64,000 bases of DNA from Furcasterigmium furcatum (GCA_001599815.1 BCIA01000002.1:937831-1001830); one strand, 5' to 3'; positions 44,670 through 56,225 are shown, counted from the stretch's first letter. Notes: generated from the letters alone by a model not told the origin. Program-made: numbers and translations.

Positions 44670-46969
44670 GTTGATTGAGTTGTGGGGGTTGGTGGATTAG
44701 ATTGTTTGGTTGTTGGGTTGCTTGAAGCTGAGAAACACCAGGTTTCCTGAGATCGGTTGTTTTGGTTGATTTGGATTAAGTTGACCGGCAACTAGAGGCA
44801 GTTTGATGATTTTTTGGAGTTTAGGGGGTTAGAGACCGGCTCTAGGGAAGATGGAGGGAGAACAAAAAAAGAGGAAACGGTAACGAGAACCAGATTAGAG
44901 ATTGAAACACTTGCTGAAGAGAGAAGGAGAGAAAGGGAAGCCCAAAAGTCGGGAAGGAGGGCGGCGTTATATGACGAGGCCAGCCATCGCGGCCGGCGCT
45001 GGGCCTGGGGGCGGGAGCAACATCCATCCCTGGTCTCTCTCTCGTCCCTCCTCCTCCGCCGCCGGCCGCCGTGGCTGGCAAGCGATCGCGCTGTGGAGAC
45101 TCGGAAGAAGCATCACTCGGCGCACGCCCAATGAGGAGATCGCAGAGCCTGCAGAGGATGCACAGGATGGGTGGTGCATTGCAGAGGAGCGACATCACAC
45201 TCGCGGCCGGGCTCGACAGCGGTTCTTGCGCCGGGTGCGGGCAACGGGCCTACCAGGAATCCCCTGCCGTGACCGCACGGCTCATGGCCAGTGACAAGAG
45301 AGAACTGCAAGCAAGCAGTATGCAGGTCACCTCGCAACACCTGATAGCCTGGGCGGCTATGTTTAGTGATGGCAGTCGGGGGGAGATGCGGACTAGACCG
45401 AAGTTGGATGCACCCGGCGTCTATGCTCGGCCGGCCATTGGCCCGGGAAGGACCCACCCCGGTCCGGGTCTGGGCGGCCATCACCTTGTCACCGGCGCCG
45501 ACCAATCATCGACACTGCGGCATCTTGATGGCTTCTGGCGTCTGGCCTACCACAGGTCGAAGATCGTGTAAGTGGTCGATGGACCGTATGCAGTGTCGTC
45601 CATTGACCAAGGACAGGCGGGAGACTCGGTTGCTGGCTTCGATATGTCGGACATGAACCGCCCGTATGCCGCCGGCTGCTCCAGCCACCCTGGACCTGGC
45701 AGGAGAGGAGGCACGCTGCAAGTCGGTTCACATCTGCAGATGAGGCGGTCGTGGAGATGAGATGCAACAAATCGCGGCTGTGGACGATGATCTTTCATGC
45801 CGACTGTTGTGATGGGATCAGTCCGTGCCTCGTCAAGAAAAGGGGGAGCGCTTGTGTTCGATCTCATCTCCAGATGTGAGCCAGGCTACACTGTGATAGG
45901 GGACAATTACGGCGTCTATCGAATGGGTAAACTGTTCAGAATGGCCAAGCACGATAAGAGACACCTGTGCCGCGGACGCCGATCAACCGTGGGGGGCCAT
46001 GCGTATTTGCTCCTCCAGAATCGCGAATTTCCTCTTTGAACTTGGCAGGCAGCATCGGCCGTTTTGCGAGGCCAATTCTTCAATCGCCGGAGTGTTCGAG
46101 ACCGGAATTCCTTCTCGGCAGCGGGATCGCATGCCGTGGCATGAACTTTTGCAGCCGGATGCATCATCCAACAATTCGCTGCGATCCCAGTCTGCGCAGG
46201 CCAGGCGCATCAACGGCCTCATGCATGCTGTGAGCATTAGTCTCGGCGGGTATGTGAGGTTCGTCACACGGCACCAAACATTTCCCAGCCGAGCACCAGC
46301 CCGTGCATCCCTCCGCATCCCTCGAGGAGGCGGTCTGGCTTCCGCAGCCGCGAGATCGGGATGCAACTTCAACATGGAAACCTGTCCCTTCGAGCAACCG
46401 CATGGCATGGTTCCGGCATTCTCTCGGCGGTAACGCGATGTCCACGGTTGCTTGAAGAATCGGTCCCGTGATCCACTCACTTTCTCCAGGGGCAGGGTCC
46501 TCGGCGCCAGGAGCTCGCAGTGCATAACCATTATCAATAAGCAGAAGCAATGGTTTGGCGACGGCCATGCCCTTCGGAGGCTCTGGACCGCTGATGATGT
46601 CTTGTCCGTGCGGAGGATGGTGTTGATTGAGAGTTAAGTGACTGAGGATGCCCGCAAGCGAGATCCACCTGGGCATCTGAGGACCGACCTATATCATTAC
46701 TAAGCATTCACGACGACGCGTCTTGCGACCTCCACTTCCCGTTAATGTTTACACGATCCTCGACCAAGTGAGTCAAGCAGCAGGCAGCAGAGCAGTTGTG
46801 GATAAGCTGGAAATTGGATCCGAGGCAGAAGAGGCCATCTCATCAGATGTCTCTAGACTTTGAATCGGGGCTCAAGAATTTCTCCTCGTGATCAGCCCCT
46901 GAAGCATCACAAAACCCCGTGCCTGCAAATTCATCGTGCTCTCAAGGTCACCTACGACTGGAAGAAACC
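44670..46969. other. Intergenic, about 2.3 kb, divergent
   Basis: Upstream regions of the EsdC-like gene (minus) and the HD-domain gene (plus). ORFs at 45071-45571 and 45983-46676 (both strands) have no coherent character. No RNA gene is recognised. Confidence 0.55.
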
Positions 46970-47620
46970 ATGGCTCTTGCCCTGTTCGCCGACGACGACC
47001 TCGTCACCAAGGCTGCCACCTACTCCAAGGCCTACATGTCCAACTACGACGCCTCCCACGACTGGAACCACATCCTCCGCGTCCTCGCCCTCGCCCACAA
47101 GATCCACGCCGCCGCGCCCGATCCCTCCCTCTCGCTCCGGAAAATCACCCTCGCCGCCCTGCTCCACGACGTCGGCGACAAGAAGTATCTTCAGCCAGGC
47201 CAGGACCCCTCCTCCCTCGTCAGCGACTTCCTCCTTCAGAGCGGCGCCGATGCCGCCCTCGCCTCCGAGATTCAGGACATCTGCCTCGGCGTCAGCTACT
47301 CGTCGGAGGTCAAGGACCCCAGCAAGGTCGTCGCGCTGATCGAGAAGTATCCCGAGCTGGCGGTCGTGCAGGACGCGGACAGGCTCGACGCCATCGGCGC
47401 GGTAGGCGTGGGCCGGTGCTTCACGTTTGGGGCGCTCAAGGGCGGCGGCAGGGGGATGCAGAACTCGATTGACCACTTTGCGGAAAAGCTTCTGAGGATC
47501 GAGGGGATGATGAAGACCGATGCTGGGAGGGAGATGGCCAAGGAGCGGACAGAGAGGTTAAGGCTGTTTGAGAGCTGGTGGGCCGAGGAGGCCAGTGTCC
47601 CCGAGGGTGAATCAGCGTAA
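46970..47620 (+). CDS. HD-domain metal-dependent phosphohydrolase
   Basis: 216 residues from the ATG at 46970 (AAACCATGG, strong context). The HD signature is complete: H34 in ASHDWNHILRVLALAHKIH, H66-D67 in LAALLHDVGDKKYL, and a downstream Asp in VVQDADRLDAIGAVGVGRC. The fold is all-helical, with no signal peptide or membrane helix, so the protein is cytosolic. Relatives are the widely distributed YedJ-type/uncharacterised HD-superfamily hydrolases of bacteria and fungi, thought to act on nucleotides or other phosphoesters. The substrate is not predictable. An in-frame extension upstream begins at a GTG only, so the ATG is preferred. Its 3' end faces the GPI-type protein gene. Confidence 0.85.
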   Translation: MALALFADDDLVTKAATYSKAYMSNYDASHDWNHILRVLALAHKIHAAAPDPSLSLRKITLAALLHDVGDKKYLQPGQDPSSLVSDFLLQSGADAALASEIQDICLGVSYSSEVKDPSKVVALIEKYPELAVVQDADRLDAIGAVGVGRCFTFGALKGGGRGMQNSIDHFAEKLLRIEGMMKTDAGREMAKERTERLRLFESWWAEEASVPEGESA

Positions 47621-47996
47621 CAAAAGCACATAAAAACAAATTGATATTGAAGAGCACCGGCTCAAACTTGGTCCAAGGGGCAGGTCGGTCAAGGCCTCCC
47701 GACGGCATCAGCAGATGTGTGAGCACGTTCAGCTGACGTTTCGTTGTAAGGGAGAGTATAAAGGAGAGTAAGATTCCATGTATTCTAGCGTGTACTTTTC
47801 CTTCCCCAACGGCCAAAGAGTGTTGGTTTGATACTCGAAGGATCACCACCCAAACGCCTTCCTCGATATCCCCAACGCCCTGAAGCCTGAGCTTGCCTCC
47901 ATGTACCAGAAACTCCAATGTCCAACCCAGTGATTAAAATTATTAGATATTACCAACTGTCGATGTGAGAGGCAGCCATCTCGTGCCGGGCCCCGT
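47621..47996. other. Convergent 3' flanks
   Basis: About 376 bp between the stops of the HD-domain gene and the GPI-type protein gene. Nothing else seen. Confidence 0.6.
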
Positions 47997-48715
47997 CTAG
48001 AAGACAAAGGCGGCGAAGGCACAGGCGATCGCGAGAGCGCCGGCACCGTGGAAGGCCGCGGCAGCAGTGGGGACAGAAGTTTGGCCACCACCGCCACCGC
48101 CGCCGGTCTCGGTGCCGCCTCCCTGACCACCACCACCACCACCACCACCACCGCCGCCGCCGCCGCCGGTCTGAGTAGCGGTGGGGCCAACGGGAGTCCG
48201 AGTGGCGGAGCCGGTGACAGGGGGCACTGGAAGGGNGCTGTTGTTGGTCGGGCGGACGAACGGAGGAGAACTGCTGGTCGCATTGCGGATGGGAGTGGGA
48301 GTGCACTCGCTGGCCGGGAGGGTAAAGGAGGAAGCATTGGCACCCTCGAGGTAGACGACACAGTTCTTCTCGCAGGCGGCATCTCCGGCGGTGGGGGAGG
48401 ACTGCCAGCACTGGGCGGGGTTGACGCCGAGGGGAGGCTGGCCGGCGAGGTTGTCAGTACACCTGCCGGGCTGGCCAACGGAGGCATTGTTGCAGCGGAT
48501 GATGATGTCCGTCTCCAGAGAGGCGCCGGCGCAGAACTGCGCATTGGCACGGGGGCATTCGAACTGGTTGCCTCCGCTGGGGTTGGGCCTGGAATTCGTC
48601 TAGTCAGCAACAGAGCCTGGTTAAGATATTCGGAGGGTATGGCTCGGTAGACTCACAGGCTTGCCTGGGCTGCGGCCAGGCCCGAGGCCGCGAGAGCGAC
48701 AGCGAGAGACTTCAT
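47997..48715 (-). CDS. GPI-anchor-type secreted surface protein; frame break at an N
   Basis: Exon 1 is 48715-48657 and encodes a signal peptide (MKSLAVALAASGLAAAQA). A 68-bp intron follows (48656-48589, GTGAGT...GCTGACTAG...CCAG). Exon 2 encodes a Cys-rich extracellular domain (QFECPRANAQFCAGASLE; IIIRCNNASVGQPGRC; AQCWQSSPTAGDAACEKNC) with sequons NNAS and NAS/NAT. A Thr/Pro linker and a run of about 14 Gly come next, and the C-terminus is hydrophobic (GAGALAIACAFAAFVF), preceded by small residues, as for a GPI-attachment signal. The Cys-rich frame and the Gly/GPI frame differ by one base. The change falls near the ambiguous base at 48236, so an assembly error is more likely than a mutation. 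Similar Cys-rich GPI proteins are common in filamentous fungi; the role is unknown. Confidence 0.7.
48120..48175 (-). repeat. Poly-glycine codon run
   Basis: About 14 consecutive Gly codons (GGN, seen on the plus strand as CCACCACC/CCGCCGCC) lie inside the GPI-type protein gene, with a second Gly run at about 48078-48098. They are likely length-variable and prone to sequencing slippage. Confidence 0.8.
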
Positions 48716-51581
48716 GGTAGTAGTAGATGGTTGGGCTCGGTCTGGTGTCTTGACGATATGTTCACACAAACGAGTGAAGTGAACCGGCGAACTTTGGACG
48801 GATAAAGCTTAGAGAGAGCAAAAGAATCTGCCACTTAGCATCTCGAGATTCCACTCTATATATCCCCCAGGCTGGTTCGGGAGCCAAGCAACCTTTCAAC
48901 CGGAAGCAGCTGAAGGAGCCGGCTTCAGTCTAACGGACGTCCCGGACTAGGCCATCACAGATGAGGGTGTGGAAGCACGCCGCCACTGAGCGCAGGCCTC
49001 GTATGGTCTGACGCGCACGAGACGGACATCATTAAGGTTAACGAGCCAGGTCGAGATGGCGACGATCTCCAAGGCACGATGACCTGCTGGTTCGGCTTCG
49101 GGAACTTTGCTCTAGACCAGGTGCAGTGGAATGTTGGCCCTCCACTCCTCACGGTCTATTCCAGGCCAATAGCCAGACAGAAGGCGGGAAAGCGCACGTC
49201 GTATTTTTTGGTGCACCTTGCTAGAGCTATGCGCCTAACCTTGAGGTGAGTGTACTGGAGGTCAAGCTTTCTCGATCTCCCGCCGCTTGCGGCCTGCCTC
49301 GATCTGGGGGTTGTTGGGGAAAGCTGACGGATGCGTGCCGGGGCACGGCACCTGGAGAGTGAGACAAACACCCGCCACAGGGGCATGGCTACTTGGGCCG
49401 ACCAGCGTCCTCTGGTTCGCTACCAAAGCCAGGCATTGTCTTGGGACTTGCCAGACAATCTCTAGAAACAGAATGCTTCTATTTCGGCAACGAGAAGGAT
49501 GTCTCGGGTTGCTCGGTGTGAGCCGGAACTTCCACCACTCGGTAGGTTACACGCTAATAATAGACTGACCGAACGTTGCGCCGGTGAGAGCTGTGACATA
49601 TGGACTACACCGGCGTAGCTGAATAAGTGACAAAGCATCGAGTGCGATTGTGGCGAGTGGCTTGGGTCAGTGACACGGAAGGCTGACCCAGGGCGGCCAG
49701 TTCAGGACAGCCCAGGCGAAGAATCATCGTATTGCCTCCGAGTAGCACCACGATATGCAGCGAACGCCATTGATGGCCGAATGGCCGGACCGAGTCGTAA
49801 CTCTTGCGATGTGGAATCTTCCGTCTGCAGATGCACTGATGCGCACTGCTCCCGAAGACGGGGAGTGTATGAGACGGTAGAATTCCTCAGGACACCTTCT
49901 GGACCGGTTCTAGTCTTGACGTGGCCAACGGCCGGTTCTGGGTTAAACCATCACCAGTCGGGGCGGTAGTCGCCGGATGGGGGCACATGGCAGCAGCCGC
50001 GCAACGTGACACGTAGGGATGGCCAAGCCACCTCCCGCGACCGCGCGGCCTTGGGGCCACACTGTCGGGACGAGAGAGTTTTGGCTAGGAAGCCGATTAG
50101 CAGTTGAGCTGAACTCCAAGCAGGTAATGACAGCGAGCTGATGAGGAGATGGGAAGAGAAGAGCAGATTGAGGGGGCTGGGCAAGTCGTTGACAAGTGGA
50201 GATCCGGTTGCCAGCGTAGCACGTCTCAAGCAGACGTCATTTGTCGGTGGCATATGAAAATCGACCTTGGTGCGACGACTGGAAAGGTTGGGTGGTCCCA
50301 GCCACCGGCTTTTCAACTTGCAAGACGAGTCGCGATTGTGCGCGGCGGAACGAGCGCAAGTGTCTTTGGACGTCGATTCGCTTTCGCCGTCTTTGGTGCT
50401 GCTGCATCTGCCCTTATGCAGGCCTGCAGACACGGGCCGGACAGTCTCAGTCGTAGGCCTTCCAGAAACTGATTCGTCGGACCAAGTGATGTCGGTCATG
50501 CATGTCCATGGACCGCTTCGAGAGCGCAGGAGAGTCCGCCATTAGAAGTGTGCGGCGCAATGGGTACCAAGGTAGCACCAGCGCCAAAGGGCATGACGGA
50601 CGGGACTTTCCTTGGTCTCGTCCATCTCGCTTGATGGGGGCGGGAGGTCGAAGCAATGAGCGAGTCAAGACGCCTGGGCAGGTCGGCGACGTGAAACGAC
50701 GCCTCCGCTGGCTGTCCGAGTCGCATTGAAGAGGAACCTCGACTCCTCCACTCCCAGCTCGTGTTCTGGTCCGAGTCGTCTGCTGGAGAGGGGGTGCTAA
50801 CGTCTGGCCCAGAAAGGAACCCGTTGCCATGAAAGAAATGAGGGGAAGGGGAGAGCTAAAGACGAAGCTACAGGCGTAGCGGCCGAAAAGAGGGACGGGT
50901 CGGTCCCTGCCTGTACCAGAACGGACGGGTCGAGCCTGCCTTCCGCGTGGTGGGTGGGCTTGGTCTGGTGTCTTCCGTCGCTGCCAGGATGAAGGAACCC
51001 AGGTCCAAAACCAGCGTGGCTGGGTCTCGCCTTCCTCTCCATCCTCCACTATGCGTCAGACTGCTCCTCCCAGTCCAGCGCTCTACCCACCCAATCAATC
51101 CTTTCTGCCACCTTTTCCTCTTGATGCGACTTCAGGAACATTCCCCGAAACAGCCTCCACGTCCTGCCAGTAACAACCCTTGACGCAGGTCTATCGTCCT
51201 CGGCACACCCGCAATCAAACTAGGCCTGCTCACGAGGACCGATACTTGGCCAGACACCCCCGATCCTGCTCGAGTCCCTGGGTACTGCTTCAGCGCTTCC
51301 TCGAACCGCACCAGAGGCTTTCCGACCTCGTCGCTCCGGCCTTTTCCCGCCTCCCGAACTACGTACACTTCATCTCTCCTCGGAGACCAAGGACGTGCGA
51401 TTGCCTCCCTGCGCTTTGGCCTCCCTCCGACAGTCCATGATCTGGCCCATCAGCATGCCTTCGACGTCCTCCATTCACCCCGGCGCGACATCGTAACTCG
51501 TCTAGAGACCACGCCGGGAACATGCGCTGAGGCCTCTCGAGCTCTCCTCATCTCGCAGCGCAGCGCACCGTTCACCGGAGC
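48716..51581. other. Intergenic, about 2.9 kb, divergent
   Basis: The GPI-type gene promoter lies at its left end; a C/T-rich leader for the gene at 51582 lies at its right end (about 51040-51581). ORFs such as 49951-50499 and 50447-51049 (minus) do not look coding. No tRNA or transposon was recognised. Confidence 0.5.
48856..48863 (-). promoter_or_regulatory. TATA-like element upstream of the GPI-type gene
   Basis: The sequence CTATATATC lies about 140 bp upstream of the ATG at 48715. It is palindromic in part, so it reads TATATA on the minus strand too. Position and sequence suit a TATA box; there is no direct evidence for the transcription start. Confidence 0.35.
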
Positions 51582-54500
51582 ATGACTGCTGCTGCAGACA
51601 GCGACTGCGCCATGGCCCGACCTGCAAATTATGGACACGATCTGTCCGCCGATGGCTCGCCCAGCCAGAGGCTCTTCAAGAAGCACAAAACCCTCCCGCA
51701 CCCTCCGCGCAGCCAAGCTACAAATGCTCGGTCTGTCCCTCGGAGGTACGATCTCGTCATCGATACAACCACGCCGCAGAGACATGCCTCCCTCCCCGCG
51801 ACATCTCCCACATTGAGACATCAGTCGAGACGGATACGCAGCGGTCCAGTCCTGCCGCCGACACCGCCAGCGCACTCCCGCACTTCTTCAGGTAGCCACT
51901 CGATCCAACCGTCCAGTCCTACCCCAGAGGTGCCTCCGCGTAATGGCGGAACTGCTGCGTCACCAGCCGACGAACCCTCGACCCCCACAAACCAACACAG
52001 CCCACCAACTCCTGACATCACCCCTCCTCAGCCTTCAGGGCGGCCGAAAGCTCTGAGACCCGTCTTTGGCGATAGATCCGTTTCGAAAACCACCACCTCG
52101 GAGTCCCGGACCGAGTCCTTCCTGACGGCCAGGGAAGAACCCTATGTCTCGGAAGACGAGATAAAGTCCGCCACCCGCCCGACTCCAGGTTCTATACGCA
52201 CCTCTCAGAGCACTGTACGACAGATTTCCAGAGAGAACACGCAACCTCACGCGGTCGGCCTAGGTCTAGGTTTCGACTCGAATACTGAGGACAACTTGAC
52301 CCCGAGGACGAGAGGGGAGTTTGGCAAATTCGACGGCGATTGGGCATCTCCGAACGAGGTCGAGAAGATCTGGGATGATAACCTTGGAAGACATGTCACC
52401 GTGAGGAAGGAAGGAAAGCAGCAGACCCGAACACCTCGAACCCCAGCTTCACAACGCCGTGTCGAAGTAGTGGAAGATAACCTCATCACGCCTACAAATG
52501 CCACGAAAGCCTTGCGATCTGCTTCTCTCCAAGGCCACATGGCGACACAGTCAAAACTGAGAGATGCGATGGAACGCGACAAGGTCTCAACAAAAGCTGC
52601 AGTCACCGAATCTTCGGCCAACCCTGACCGACGGCGTCACTCTGGCATGTCCTCCAAGTCGAATGTTTCAACGGTCGTGGAGGCATTCTTGGTGGATGCT
52701 GCCCCATCACCCCAACGACGACAAACTCTACGACACATCAAGAAGAGGGGCACTCTGCGCGACTCCAACTCGGATATATCCCCGCAAAGCTCTGCTCCAA
52801 GTTCGTTGATCCGCCTCGAGGAAACAGCACCAAGCCGTCCGCCGCTCTCGAAGCCAGCCAAGTCTGACAGCACCCATGGACGACAGACAAGCTATACATC
52901 AACCACGACCTTTAACTCCATCTCAAGCAGCAAGGCTCGCCGGGAGGTGTGGAAGAGCGGCGGCATCCCTGTGGTCGTGGTGCCGGATCGTCGGTCGTCG
53001 AACAAGCCTAGCGGAACGCCATCTCTGAGGTCGACCAGCAGCCGAAGGTCGAAACGTAGTCAGAGTCTTCAGTCGGTGCCGAGGACGACAAGATCGAGGA
53101 GCAACGAGCGAACGCCTGTATTTGAGCGCCCTGGGCGCCGGGCAAGAGCTCTCTCGGAATCAGATGGCTCCGATCAGCGAACAATCGACTATCCACCCGT
53201 CATTCCAACTAGATCATCATCTCTGTCGGCCCCAACAAGTCGAAACAACTCGCGCGCAGGTTCCATGAAGTCGGCAAGCGTAAAGTCGCAGAAAGCGCTC
53301 CTGTCTTTAGAGCCACCTGTGATCAAGGCGGTCCCATCTCTGAGCCTCCACCGAGCTCCGTCATTCGAAGCAGGTCAGGACGATTATCTTAGTCACAGGC
53401 CCTTGCATGGAAAGCTCGAAGTTGACCGTCATGGAGACCCTTTCTTCGGCAAACGGCTTTCCACACAAAACACTCCGTTCTCCATCGGGTCCGTTGACAC
53501 AAATGGCACCGCACCGGAATTGGCTGAGGCGACCGCTGTCAGCCTCTACCCGCATCAGAACTCGTCCGTTCTCATGGTCAATCATTACAACAAGTCATCC
53601 CAAGGTTCAACGCTTGCTCAAACAGACGACCACGTCCATCAGACTCCTGAAAAGCCCAGGATCACCACGACTGCACCTGATGGCGAGTTTCCAGCCACTC
53701 CGCCACAGCCAAAATTCTCACTGGACGACGTTGACTCTCCACTAAGGAATCCAAGGGCACCCCCGGAACCCCCTTTGATCAACTTCATTCCGGCAACGCC
53801 GTCAGGCTTGACTCCTGGCTCGGAAAAGCAGCAGATGCGTGGAAATTACTTTGACCAAGATCAAGATGTGCAGGAGGGGCCACCGAAACGAAGCATGTCG
53901 CTTGTTCGCAGAGCCTTCTCCGGACGGCACAAGAGCGCAGTGAGCTATCCGCCCAAGGCATTCCGGGCGGGGTTTTTGACTCGTACGTGGTCCTTGTCGC
54001 GCAACCTGAGGCGTCATCGCGAGCTGCCCGGCGACCTGGACGACTACGACCTGGAGACTCCCCCGGCTGAGATCAACAAGCTGCACCCCAATTGGCGACC
54101 CTCGACCGGTCGCCACAGCTTCTCCGTCGGGGACGACTACTTCGGAGCGTATCCTCCGATTGACAACAGGCCTAAGCGGAGTCTGAGCCAACGAATGAAG
54201 AGGACATTTGCGATATTCCCCCCTGAAGACGAGTACGACACGCACGAGGAGTATTCTAGGGACAGCCCCGAGAGACGTATCATTGGTCGCAGTCCCAGCG
54301 GTAATCTGCGGGTGATGAAGCGCCGCAGCAGCCTGGATTCACTGGATAGATACCGACCTGCGACTGCCCCTGAAGATGACGGGCTCTGGAAGCCTGTGTG
54401 GCGCCAACGCGACGGCCAGGCGGCCGGCAGCAGTCAACACCCGGAGAGGCAGAGACGTTTCTCGCTGTCCGGCACGCTTGGAGAGCTACAAGGACTGCCT

Positions 54501-54629
54501 CGACGCTTCAGCGAGAAGAGGAGGGAGAAGCGCACGCAAGAGCTTCGGTCGAGGATTAGCGGTCCCCGCGAAGTCAGGGATGGCGTGGGCGAAGTCATTC
54601 GTCGCGGTAATTTCCGTGGGACTTACTGA
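51582..54629 (+). CDS. Large disordered hypothetical protein (1,015 aa)
   Basis: A single exon from a true ATG at 51582 (MTAAADSDCAMARPANYGHD). Almost the whole protein is Ser/Thr/Pro/Arg-rich and disordered. Islands that look conserved are KPKALRPVF-type near 165, FGKFDGDWASPNEVEKIWDD near 240, HVTVRKEGKQQTRTPRTP, VVEAFLVDAAPSPQRRQTLR near 365, SRREVWKSGGIPVVVVPDR near 455, and a basic C-terminal region (SVGDDYFGAYPPIDNRPKRS; RSLSQRMKRTFAIFPPED). No catalytic domain, signal peptide or membrane helix. Many SP/TP and RxxS sites suggest a phosphorylated cytoskeletal or nuclear protein; this is inference. The long leader upstream is C/T-rich. Confidence 0.8.
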   Translation: MTAAADSDCAMARPANYGHDLSADGSPSQRLFKKHKTLPHPPRSQATNARSVPRRYDLVIDTTTPQRHASLPATSPTLRHQSRRIRSGPVLPPTPPAHSRTSSGSHSIQPSSPTPEVPPRNGGTAASPADEPSTPTNQHSPPTPDITPPQPSGRPKALRPVFGDRSVSKTTTSESRTESFLTAREEPYVSEDEIKSATRPTPGSIRTSQSTVRQISRENTQPHAVGLGLGFDSNTEDNLTPRTRGEFGKFDGDWASPNEVEKIWDDNLGRHVTVRKEGKQQTRTPRTPASQRRVEVVEDNLITPTNATKALRSASLQGHMATQSKLRDAMERDKVSTKAAVTESSANPDRRRHSGMSSKSNVSTVVEAFLVDAAPSPQRRQTLRHIKKRGTLRDSNSDISPQSSAPSSLIRLEETAPSRPPLSKPAKSDSTHGRQTSYTSTTTFNSISSSKARREVWKSGGIPVVVVPDRRSSNKPSGTPSLRSTSSRRSKRSQSLQSVPRTTRSRSNERTPVFERPGRRARALSESDGSDQRTIDYPPVIPTRSSSLSAPTSRNNSRAGSMKSASVKSQKALLSLEPPVIKAVPSLSLHRAPSFEAGQDDYLSHRPLHGKLEVDRHGDPFFGKRLSTQNTPFSIGSVDTNGTAPELAEATAVSLYPHQNSSVLMVNHYNKSSQGSTLAQTDDHVHQTPEKPRITTTAPDGEFPATPPQPKFSLDDVDSPLRNPRAPPEPPLINFIPATPSGLTPGSEKQQMRGNYFDQDQDVQEGPPKRSMSLVRRAFSGRHKSAVSYPPKAFRAGFLTRTWSLSRNLRRHRELPGDLDDYDLETPPAEINKLHPNWRPSTGRHSFSVGDDYFGAYPPIDNRPKRSLSQRMKRTFAIFPPEDEYDTHEEYSRDSPERRIIGRSPSGNLRVMKRRSSLDSLDRYRPATAPEDDGLWKPVWRQRDGQAAGSSQHPERQRRFSLSGTLGELQGLPRRFSEKRREKRTQELRSRISGPREVRDGVGEVIRRGNFRGTY

Positions 54630-55386
54630 AATGGCATGCCGATCCATCACCTGGCCAGGCCGTTGTTTGGTTGACCGGCGCTGTGAATTTGAAAGTCAGG
54701 TATTGATATCTTACGACCGCCACGACCTGCGACATGACGAACAATGAGCAATGATTGCATCACATTCAAGAAAGACTTGAGAGACACGACACATGTTTTT
54801 GGGATTTACGGAGTTTTAAGTATGGGATATGTCTACGTGCCGCGCTGGAGATTTGTCTTGTTTTTCGGGATCGAGGATAAGTTCTTGTACATGGCGAGGA
54901 TCGGGGATCCAGGCTCATCTTGTCGGAGGATTAGTGCTACATGGGATTCACGATGACTTATGATGTCGATGAAGTGGTATTCCACCACATGGCTTCCTGT
55001 ACCATAGAAATCGGCCGCGTCCTGGTGACAGCGTTGCTGTCATGGCTCCGAGCGCCAATCAAGTCTGGAATCTGCATTTGCACCGCGCGCTGGTACCCAG
55101 CCCCCCTCAGAATGATCACGGAATGCCAGTGAATAAATGTCTTTTTGATGGATTAAAACATGCTGATCCTCGGCACTCGACACACGTGAACTCTGTACTC
55201 GCCAGTAGATGCCCAGTAGATGCCTGTTTGTATATGTTGTTGATACACTGCCTCAGCCTAAAGTGGGCGGTGAAACTGGTATAAAAGCGCCCCGAACACC
55301 AAACGCCATTCCCTCGATCCATCGGTGACCCTGACCAACCAACCCATGCACCGTCGAACTGTTCTTTTCTGAGCGAAGTGTCTTCT
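54630..55386. other. Convergent intergenic region
   Basis: About 750 bp between the stops of the 1,015-aa protein gene and the U1-C gene. A TATAAA on the plus strand at 55280-55285 points toward the antisense of U1-C; no transcript is evident from sequence. Confidence 0.5.
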
Positions 55387-56225
55387 CTATCGCTTGTCAT
55401 GGCCAGGAGCACCGGGGAAGCCACCACCAGGGGGAGGAGGACCACCGGGGAACCCGCCGTGCGGGCCTGGCGGGGCACCGGGCATGCCTGGGAAGGGAGG
55501 GAAGTTGGGCGGCAAGCCACCAGGGCCTCCCACTGCGCCCGGGGGAGGGAATGGGAGAGCACCCGGCGCGCCAGGCGGCGGGGGGAAGGGGAGGCCGCCG
55601 GGGGGTATGGCACCGTTCGCGCCGGGCGGCGGGAAGGGGAAGGGAGGAGCGCCGCGGCCGCCGGGAGGGGGGATCATGCCCTGAGGGAAGGGGGGTGCGC
55701 CGGCGGGCATGCCGGGGAAGGGTGGCGGGGCGCCTGGACATGTTAGCTGCTGGAGGCCGACATAGGGGACGCGCGCGGTGGGAGACTTACCACCGGGGAA
55801 GGGGAAGGGAGGGAAGCCCTGGCCAGGCTGGTTCTGGGGCAGCATAGGGTTCGCGTGCGCTTGGCCTTCGGCGGCGTAGGAGGATGTGATGGAGTCGATG
55901 ACGGACTGGGCCTTCTCGTGGCCGATTTCTGGAGGGGCAGAGGTCAGCATGGTCGGAGGGTCGAGCGGCCAGGGGCGCAGCGCATACGTTGATAGTAGTC
56001 GACGACATTTCGGAGATGGTTCCTTCCGCTGTTGTGGGCCTTCCGCACGCTCATGGAGTCGTGCGTTAGGTAGACATCGCAATAGTCGCCTGTCGAAGGA
56101 CGTTGGTTAGTCGCGATCGGGATCGGGTGCCAGGCAGGCAGCCTAGGGGATTCTTACAGAAGACTAAAACGTGTTGTTAGCATACTCATCTGTCAGGGGA
56201 GGTTCTGCGGCTTACACTTGGGCAT
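55387..56225 (-). CDS. U1 small nuclear ribonucleoprotein C (U1-C), with a 6-nt micro-exon
   Basis: Five exons, minus strand: 56225-56216 (10 nt), 56163-56158 (6 nt), 56089-55988, 55928-55791, 55733-55387; introns of 52, 68, 59 and 57 bp. The joined start is [20 protein letters not shown], the hallmark of U1-C. The matrin-type C2H2 zinc finger is C6, C9, H24, H30, followed by LRNVVDYYQQIGHEKAQ and a Pro/Gly-rich tail (GAPPPFPGMP...); total 200 residues. U1-C (yeast Yhc1) stabilises the U1 snRNA-5' splice site duplex in the nucleus. Exon 2 is just TCTTCT, bounded by TTTTAG and GTAAGA; it supplies the Phe-Phe pair. Without the first intron removed the product stops after ten residues (MPKCKPQNLP). 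The fourth intron is in frame if retained. Divergent from the Erv25 gene. Confidence 0.92.

Noticed and set aside
43773..44678. 301-codon plus-strand Gly/Val-rich ORF opposite the EsdC-like gene
   Set aside because: The minus strand carries a recognised glycogen-binding domain; the plus ORF is a shadow.
49951..51049. Minus-strand ORFs of 182 and 200 codons
   Set aside because: Ser/Arg/Pro/Thr-rich, no domain, no consistent intron joining them.
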